In this document: positions 59,738 through 64,000 of the stretch, one piece after another
Numbering within the stretch: the first letter of the stretch is position 1
Layout of the letters: the number at the start of each line of letters is the position of its first letter
DNA from: Rhodococcus opacus B4
GTDB lineage: Bacteria > Actinomycetota > Actinomycetes > Mycobacteriales > Mycobacteriaceae
Length of the DNA: 64,000 nucleotides
Reading direction: 5' to 3'
Assembly: GCF_000010805.1 (NCBI RefSeq)
Contig: NC_012522.1
Span: 806,001-870,000 of the forward strand
Notes under the pieces: model-generated
What the model saw: only the letters and a program-made list of their open reading frames with translations
Database searches by the model: none
What the model was told of the DNA's origin: nothing
Position numbers and translations under genes: made by a program

Positions 59738-60166
59738 CTACTCCTGCTCGAATCTCTTCTTGAAGCGGTCTTCCATTCGCGACGAGAATCCGCCACTCTT
59801 GCGCCCGCTTCGGGGCTTACCGCGTTCGGCACGGCCGGTCTCACCTTGCGTGGTCGAGCCACCACGTGAGGACTGTCCGGACTTGCTCTTTCCTCCACCC
59901 CACAGGAGGAGGACTCCGGCACCGAACATGACGATGAAGCCGATCAGGCTGATGACGGGAAAACCGCCCGGCTTGATCGGAAGGGCGACGCCGGCGATGA
60001 GCAGGACCAGCCCCAGAACGAACAGGGCCACCGCCTGCAATCGACGACGACTCGATGCCGCACGCATGCGACCGCCTCGCACAGTGGAGGCGAACTTGGG
60101 ATCCTCGGCGTAGAGAGCGCTCTCGATCTGGTCGAGCATGCGCTGCTCGTGCTCGGAGAGTGGCAC
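59738..60166 (-). CDS. DUF3040 membrane protein
   Basis: The 142-residue protein begins MPLSEHEQRMLDQIESALYA, the DUF3040 signature, and has two membrane helices (~45-63 and ~70-90). The tail is basic and polar. It matches the Rv2169c position upstream of mraZ. Function unknown. The ATG at 60166 follows GGGGGAGG. Confidence 0.88.
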   Translation of the reverse strand: MPLSEHEQRMLDQIESALYAEDPKFASTVRGGRMRAASSRRRLQAVALFVLGLVLLIAGVALPIKPGGFPVISLIGFIVMFGAGVLLLWGGGKSKSGQSSRGGSTTQGETGRAERGKPRSGRKSGGFSSRMEDRFKKRFEQE

Positions 60167-60398
60167 GGTACCTCCCCCGGCACTGGAGTGTTGGCCACCG
60201 CCTCACGGTGCGAGACGGTGGGTAACCGACTTTGGCGGCTACCTAGATTTAATAATACGAGCAGTTCGATCCCCGTACCACCTACTCCACGTACGAGTTC
60301 CCCACCAACCTTACGGACTCCCGCACCGAACGACTTTCGGGGCACCGCAATGTCGCGGACGCCTCACCGTTTTCCCGCCGTTTCCGGCCGTCTGCCGT
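60167..60398. other. AT-rich promoter-like gap between DUF3040 and HEPN genes
   Basis: No gene was found. A locally AT-rich stretch around 60246-60262 reads TATTAT and TAAATCT on the minus strand and probably holds the promoter of the DUF3040 gene. The rest is ordinary GC-rich sequence. Confidence 0.4.
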
Positions 60399-60860
60399 CT
60401 ACGACGCCCGCAGATCGAGACCTGCGCCACGTCCGATGTGATCTTCGACGGCCTGGAGAAAGCGCCCGACCTCGACGAAGAACTCGTCCGCCTCGAGATC
60501 GGTGAGGGTTCGCGACATTCCTGCCTCGATCGCGGCGCGGGTGCCCGAGTGACCGGCGAAGTAGTCGGCCCAGTTCGCGAATTCCGGCGCCGCGCCGGCC
60601 ATGAGCACCCAGGCGTTACGTGTTCGTGTCCTTTTACTCCCCGCCGCCGGCCCCTCCGCGGCCAGCACCGCGCCCGCGCCGCGCAACGCGGCCAGATACG
60701 CGCTGTGGAATCGATCCGCCGGGCCGCCTGCCCCCACCGATTGAGCGAGGAGCGCGTCGGCGCGATCGAGCAGCACCGAGCCGCGTCGCGAGGCCGGGTT
60801 GCGTACGTCACCCCGTTTGCCCGAGTTCCCAGAGGTCGGTCCCGTGACCGGGTTCGTCAT
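60399..60860 (-). CDS. SAV_6107-family HEPN-domain protein
   Basis: The 153-residue all-helical protein contains LLDRADALLAQSVGAGGPAD and FHSAYLAALRGAGAVLAAEG, the HEPN-like core of the SAV_6107 family. I do not see the catalytic RxxxxH of nuclease HEPN proteins, so RNase activity is doubtful. The ATG at 60860 follows GGAGG. It lies divergent from the GNAT gene, with a perfect LexA box 113 bp upstream of its start. Function unknown. Confidence 0.78.
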   Translation of the reverse strand: MTNPVTGPTSGNSGKRGDVRNPASRRGSVLLDRADALLAQSVGAGGPADRFHSAYLAALRGAGAVLAAEGPAAGSKRTRTRNAWVLMAGAAPEFANWADYFAGHSGTRAAIEAGMSRTLTDLEADEFFVEVGRFLQAVEDHIGRGAGLDLRAS

Positions 60861-60929
60861 CACTTCGAACACCTCCAAAACCCCGGTGCAACCACCCCGC
60901 CGGGCGTAGTCAGGTCGTGAGTTCGGGGG

Positions 60930-60962
60930 CCGGCGATGCTCGCTTCCCTCGAGCATCGCCGG
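60930..60962. repeat. 13-bp inverted repeat (hairpin) in the HEPN/GNAT intergenic region
   Basis: CCGGCGATGCTCG (60930-60942) pairs with CGAGCATCGCCGG (60950-60962) around a 7-nt loop. On a minus-strand transcript started near the SOS box it would form a leader hairpin before the HEPN gene. Confidence 0.65.
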
Positions 60963-60972
60963 ATCCCCGCCA

Positions 60973-60988
60973 TCGAACATCTGTTCGA
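60973..60988. promoter_or_regulatory. LexA (SOS) box
   Basis: TCGAACATCTGTTCGA fits the mycobacterial LexA consensus TCGAAC-N4-GTTCGA at every fixed position. It lies 45 bp before the GNAT GTG and overlaps the expected -35 of an AT-rich promoter (TATTCAATATAG at 60991-61002). It is also 113 bp before the HEPN ATG. Confidence 0.75.
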
Positions 60989-61033
60989 CCTATTCAATAT
61001 AGCTGGACCCACCGACACGTCGTCAAGAGAAAG

Positions 61034-61645
61034 GTGAGACCGGTCGAACCGAACGCTGACCAGACTCCGCTCGTGGTCGAACTCTCGGCCGCCGAGTTCC
61101 GCGACCGCCTGCACGAGGCGCTGTCGATCTACGTCGCCGCCATGGGCTATCCCCACGGCACCGAATACCACCGGGCGCCGATGTGGAACGAGCACCTCCA
61201 GCGGTCGGGGTGGCGTGGCGTCGGCGCGCTCCTCCCGGCCGGTGACGGAACCACCGACGGCGCGGACGCCCGCCTCGTCGCCGTCGCCTACGGCTACCGC
61301 GGGGCCCCCGAGCAGTGGTGGCACCAGCAGGTCCGTTCCGGCCTGCGGCACACGGGGTGGACCCGCGACCAGATCGACGTGATCCTCGGCAACTACTTCG
61401 AACTCACCGAACTCCACGTCCACCCGGACGCCCAGGGACACCGACTCGGCGAGACCCTGCTTCTGCGCCTCCTCGAACGCAGACCCGAACGCGGGGTGCT
61501 GCTCTCCACCCCGGAAGTGGCGGACGAGGACAATCGCGCGTGGCGGCTGTACCGCCGCCTCGGCTTCCGAGACGTCCTGCGCCACTTCCGGTTCGCGGGG
61601 GACAACCGCCCGTTCGCGGTGCTGGGACGCGGGCTTCCCCTGTGA
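61034..61645 (+). CDS. GNAT-family N-acetyltransferase (Rv2170-like)
   Basis: The 203-residue protein has an acetyl-CoA-binding motif HVHPDAQGHRLGETLLLRLL (QGxRxG/A type) and the C-terminal AWRLYRRLGFRDV, typical of GNAT. The mycobacterial homologue at this place (Rv2170) also follows the dcw cluster and acetylates small molecules or proteins. The GTG at 61034 follows AAGAGAAAG. Its TGA overlaps the next gene's GTG, and a LexA box sits in its promoter. Substrate unknown. Confidence 0.8.
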   Translation: MRPVEPNADQTPLVVELSAAEFRDRLHEALSIYVAAMGYPHGTEYHRAPMWNEHLQRSGWRGVGALLPAGDGTTDGADARLVAVAYGYRGAPEQWWHQQVRSGLRHTGWTRDQIDVILGNYFELTELHVHPDAQGHRLGETLLLRLLERRPERGVLLSTPEVADEDNRAWRLYRRLGFRDVLRHFRFAGDNRPFAVLGRGLPL

Positions 61646-63216
61646 TCGATGCGGTGGTCGTCGGGTCGGGACACAACGCCCTGGTGTCGGCGTGTTACCT
61701 CGCGCGGTCCGGGTGGTCGGTCGAGGTGATCGAACGCGACACCGTGGTCGGCGGCGCGGTCTCCACGGTGGAACGCTTCCCCGGGTACCAGGTCGACCGC
61801 GGGTCGTCCGCGCACATCATGGTCCGGCACACGGGAATCGTCGAGGAACTCGACCTCGGCGCGCACGGCCTGCGGTACCTCGACTGCGATCCGTGGGCGT
61901 TCGCCCCGGCCCCCGCGGGGACGGACCGGCCCGGGATCGTGTTCCGCCGCAGCCTCGAGGGAACCTGCCGGTCCATCGAGGAGTCCTGCGGGGCCGCGGA
62001 CGCCGACGCGTACCGCCGGTTCGTGGACGTGTGGGGTCCGCGCAGTGCCCGCGTCATGCGCGCGTTCTCGAACCCGCCGACCGCGCCGGCGCTGCTCTCG
62101 TCGTTCTGGGGGCTTGACACGGGCGGCGGCGGTAGCGACCTCTCCCGGCAGTTCCTCGGTTCCGGCGACGCACTGCTCGACGAGTATTTCGACGACGAGC
62201 GGCTCAAGGCGGCCCTCGCGTGGTTCGGAGCCCAGTCCGGTCCGCCGATGTCCGAGCCGGGTACCGCGCCGATGGTCGGGTTCGCGGCCCTGATGCACAC
62301 CGTTCCACCCGGTCGGGCCGTCGGCGGCAGCGGAGCCCTGACCGCGGCGCTCGCCTCGCGACTGGGGTCGGATGCCGGAACGGTCACGCTCGGCGAGTCG
62401 GTGGTCTCGCTGAGCCGGGACGGCGGCACCTGGACGACCCGGACGTCGTCCGGCCGGGAGATCCGCTCCCGCACGGTGGTCGCGGGCTGCCACGTGCTGA
62501 CCACCCTCGGCCTGCTCGAACGCGGCGGGTACGACCCGCAGACCCTCGCCCGCTGGCGTCGCCGGATCCGCGTCGGCCCGGGGATCGGGATGGTGGTGCG
62601 GCTGGCGACCGGCGATCTCCCCGCCTATCCGAGTGCGCCCGACGACACCGTCACCCACGGGCTCCAGCTGCTGGTCTCGGATCGCGCGCACCTGCGGCTC
62701 GCGCACGGCGCGGCGCTCGCCGGGGAGCTCCCGCCGCGGCCCGCGGTGCTGGGGATGAGCTTCAGCGGACTCGACCCGACCATCGCGCCCGAGGGCAGGC
62801 ACCAGGTGACGTTGTGGTCGCAGTGGCAGCCGTACCGGCTGACCGGCGGCAGGCGGTGGACCGACCTCGCCGCGGCGGAGGCGGATCGGATCGTGGCGGA
62901 GATGGATGCACTGGCACCCGGTTTCGGCGGGTCCGTCCTCGATCGGCACGTGCAGTCGCCGCAGGACCTCGAAGACGAGATGGGCTTGCTCGGCGGCAAC
63001 GTCATGCACGTGGAGATGTCGCTGGACCAGATGATGATGTGGCGTCCCCTCCCCGAGTTGTCGGGGCACCGGGTTCCGGGGGCCGAGCGTCTGTACCTGA
63101 CGGGGGCCTCGACCCATCCGGGCGGCGGGGTGTCCGGTGCGAGCGGCCGGAGCGCCGCCCGCGTCGCGCTCCGCGACGACCGGAAGGGCCTGGCCCGCGT
63201 GTGGCGCCGGCGATGA
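61642..63216 (+). CDS. CrtI/CrtO/PYROXD2-like FAD-dependent carotenoid oxidoreductase
   Basis: The 524-residue flavoprotein begins VIDAVVVGSGHNALVSACYL with the GxGxxA dinucleotide motif. Then come an ERDTVVGGAVST loop and a C-terminal TGASTHPGGGVSGASGRSAA, the FAD-binding end of the phytoene-desaturase/CrtO superfamily. The GTG overlaps the GNAT stop (61642-61645), and its TGA overlaps a CruF-like gene. The carotenoid context suggests desaturation or ketolation; exact reaction not readable. Confidence 0.8.
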   Translation: MIDAVVVGSGHNALVSACYLARSGWSVEVIERDTVVGGAVSTVERFPGYQVDRGSSAHIMVRHTGIVEELDLGAHGLRYLDCDPWAFAPAPAGTDRPGIVFRRSLEGTCRSIEESCGAADADAYRRFVDVWGPRSARVMRAFSNPPTAPALLSSFWGLDTGGGGSDLSRQFLGSGDALLDEYFDDERLKAALAWFGAQSGPPMSEPGTAPMVGFAALMHTVPPGRAVGGSGALTAALASRLGSDAGTVTLGESVVSLSRDGGTWTTRTSSGREIRSRTVVAGCHVLTTLGLLERGGYDPQTLARWRRRIRVGPGIGMVVRLATGDLPAYPSAPDDTVTHGLQLLVSDRAHLRLAHGAALAGELPPRPAVLGMSFSGLDPTIAPEGRHQVTLWSQWQPYRLTGGRRWTDLAAAEADRIVAEMDALAPGFGGSVLDRHVQSPQDLEDEMGLLGGNVMHVEMSLDQMMMWRPLPELSGHRVPGAERLYLTGASTHPGGGVSGASGRSAARVALRDDRKGLARVWRRR

Positions 63217-64000
63217 CCTCCCGCGTTCCCGTCGTTCTCGCGGCGGCGGCGATCGCGGCGCAGATCCTCTACCCGCTGGTGCACGGCGGGGTCCGCGACG
63301 TCGTCACCGCGACAGTGGTCGTCCTGCTCGCCGCCGCGTCCGTCACCCACGCGGCCGCCACCCGGGGTGGACGCTGGGCGGTGGGACTCGTGGTCGCGAC
63401 GGCCGGGCTGGGCCTGGCCTCCGAGGTCGCGGGGACCGCCACCGGTTTCCCCTACGGCTGCTACGACTACAGCGTCGACCGGCTCGGCCCCGCGCTCGCC
63501 AGGGTGCCCCTGGTGGTGCCGTTCGCCTGGACCGCCGGCTTCTACCCGGTGTGGTGTGTGGCGTCGGCGCTCGCCCGCGGCCCGCACCGGCGGGCGGTCC
63601 GGGTCGCGCTGACGACCGTCGGCGTCGTCGGCTGGGACCTCTACCTCGACCCGCAGATGGTCGCGGACGGTCAGTGGCGCTGGTGCGTCACGGACGCCGG
63701 CCTGCCCGGGCTCGAGCACATTCCGCTGACGAACTACGCGGGGTGGTTCGCCGTCGCGACGGTGATGGCGGTCGCGGTCGACCGGCTCGACCGCCGCTTC
63801 GGCACGGGAACCCGGCACCGCGACGGCGTCCCGATCGGGTTGTTCCTGTGGACGTGGCTGGGTTCGGCGCTCGCCCACACCGTCTTCCTGGACGCCCCCG
63901 AGTTGCGGTATTCGGCGGTCTACGGGTGGTGCGCGATGGGAATCCTGGGAGTTCCCCTGCTCGTCTCGCTGCTACGGCCGGCCGCCCGGCGCCCCGGGGC
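63213..64000 (+). CDS. cruF: CruF-like carotenoid 1',2'-hydratase (DUF422), 3' end outside window
   Basis: The ORF is open from the ATG at 63213 to the window edge (262 codons seen), so it is partial. The membrane protein has 7-8 hydrophobic segments and DUF422/CruF motifs: EVAGTATGFPYGCYDYS, VGWDLYLDPQMVADGQWRW and NYAGWF. CruF-type enzymes hydrate the psi end groups of carotenoids such as bacterioruberin or myxol. It overlaps the upstream flavoprotein by 4 bp. Carotenoid identity unknown. Confidence 0.8.
   Translation, partial: MTSRVPVVLAAAAIAAQILYPLVHGGVRDVVTATVVVLLAAASVTHAAATRGGRWAVGLVVATAGLGLASEVAGTATGFPYGCYDYSVDRLGPALARVPLVVPFAWTAGFYPVWCVASALARGPHRRAVRVALTTVGVVGWDLYLDPQMVADGQWRWCVTDAGLPGLEHIPLTNYAGWFAVATVMAVAVDRLDRRFGTGTRHRDGVPIGLFLWTWLGSALAHTVFLDAPELRYSAVYGWCAMGILGVPLLVSLLRPAARRPG

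Noticed and set aside
59398..59869. Short plus-strand ORFs upstream of mraZ
   Set aside because: They overlap G-rich box clusters and the DUF3040 gene and have no ribosome binding site or recognisable domain.
60399..60860. HEPN-domain protein as a toxin or defence RNase
   Set aside because: I could not see a catalytic RxxxxH motif, and no antitoxin partner lies next to it.

Overview
The window is about 64 kb of high-GC, gene-dense chromosomal DNA from a mycolic-acid actinobacterium, most likely Rhodococcus (R. jostii/opacus type). The evidence is the meso-diaminopimelate-type MurE (DNPR motif), Wag31/SepF next to FtsZ, a mycobacterial-type Sdh1, a dnaE1-type polymerase, an F420-dependent Ddn-like protein, an MTB12-like antigen, and a gene order close to M. 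tuberculosis blocks Rv0247c-0250c, Rv1536-1547 and Rv2145c-2170. I saw no rRNA, tRNA, CRISPR array, insertion sequence or phage gene. Genus assignment is inference.

Layout. 1-1744: a lipase fragment, then a FadR-type regulator overlapping a fatty-acid-hydroxylase gene. 1788-5603 (minus): a four-gene Sdh1 operon with a CRP/GlxR-like site in its promoter. 5775-6562: two VOC proteins. 6466-9776: biotin genes bioDF and bioA, divergent around a perfect BioQ-type operator. 9831-18426: the treX(glgX)-treY-treZ trehalose route from glycogen, with treZ separated by an oxidoreductase, a TetR regulator and two small genes. 18393-20608: MFS exporter and divergent TetR with twin operators. 20613-24675: ilvA, poxB, a Ddn-like protein and a small membrane protein. 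24679-31426: dnaE, rarD, an anchored protein, an RluA-family gene and lspA. 31478-33783: three lipoproteins. 33934-38646: dinB and ileS, the latter behind a T-box riboswitch. 38729-42720: a small membrane protein, wag31, yggT, sepF, yggS and pgeF.

42717-59240 is the dcw division and cell-wall cluster on the minus strand: mraZ-rsmH-ftsL-ftsI-murE-murF-mraY-murD-ftsW-murG-murC-ftsQ-ftsZ, mostly joined by 4-bp stop/start overlaps. It makes lipid II (MurC-F, MraY, MurG) and builds the divisome (FtsW, FtsI, FtsL, FtsQ, FtsZ, SepF). MraZ-type boxes overlap the mraZ promoter, and a second G-rich cluster lies further upstream. Beyond a DUF3040 gene, a HEPN-domain gene and a divergent GNAT gene flank a perfect LexA/SOS box. 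The GNAT gene overlaps a CrtI/CrtO-like flavoprotein, which overlaps a CruF-like carotenoid gene cut by the window edge.

The observations most worth checking are the SOS box, the repeated MraZ-like boxes, a palindromic repeat whose two copies each supply the stop codon of a neighbouring gene, promoters placed for leaderless mRNAs (including both biotin promoters), and an acidic insertion in GlgX. I found no clearly new defence or mobile system. Most of the window is conserved core genome.
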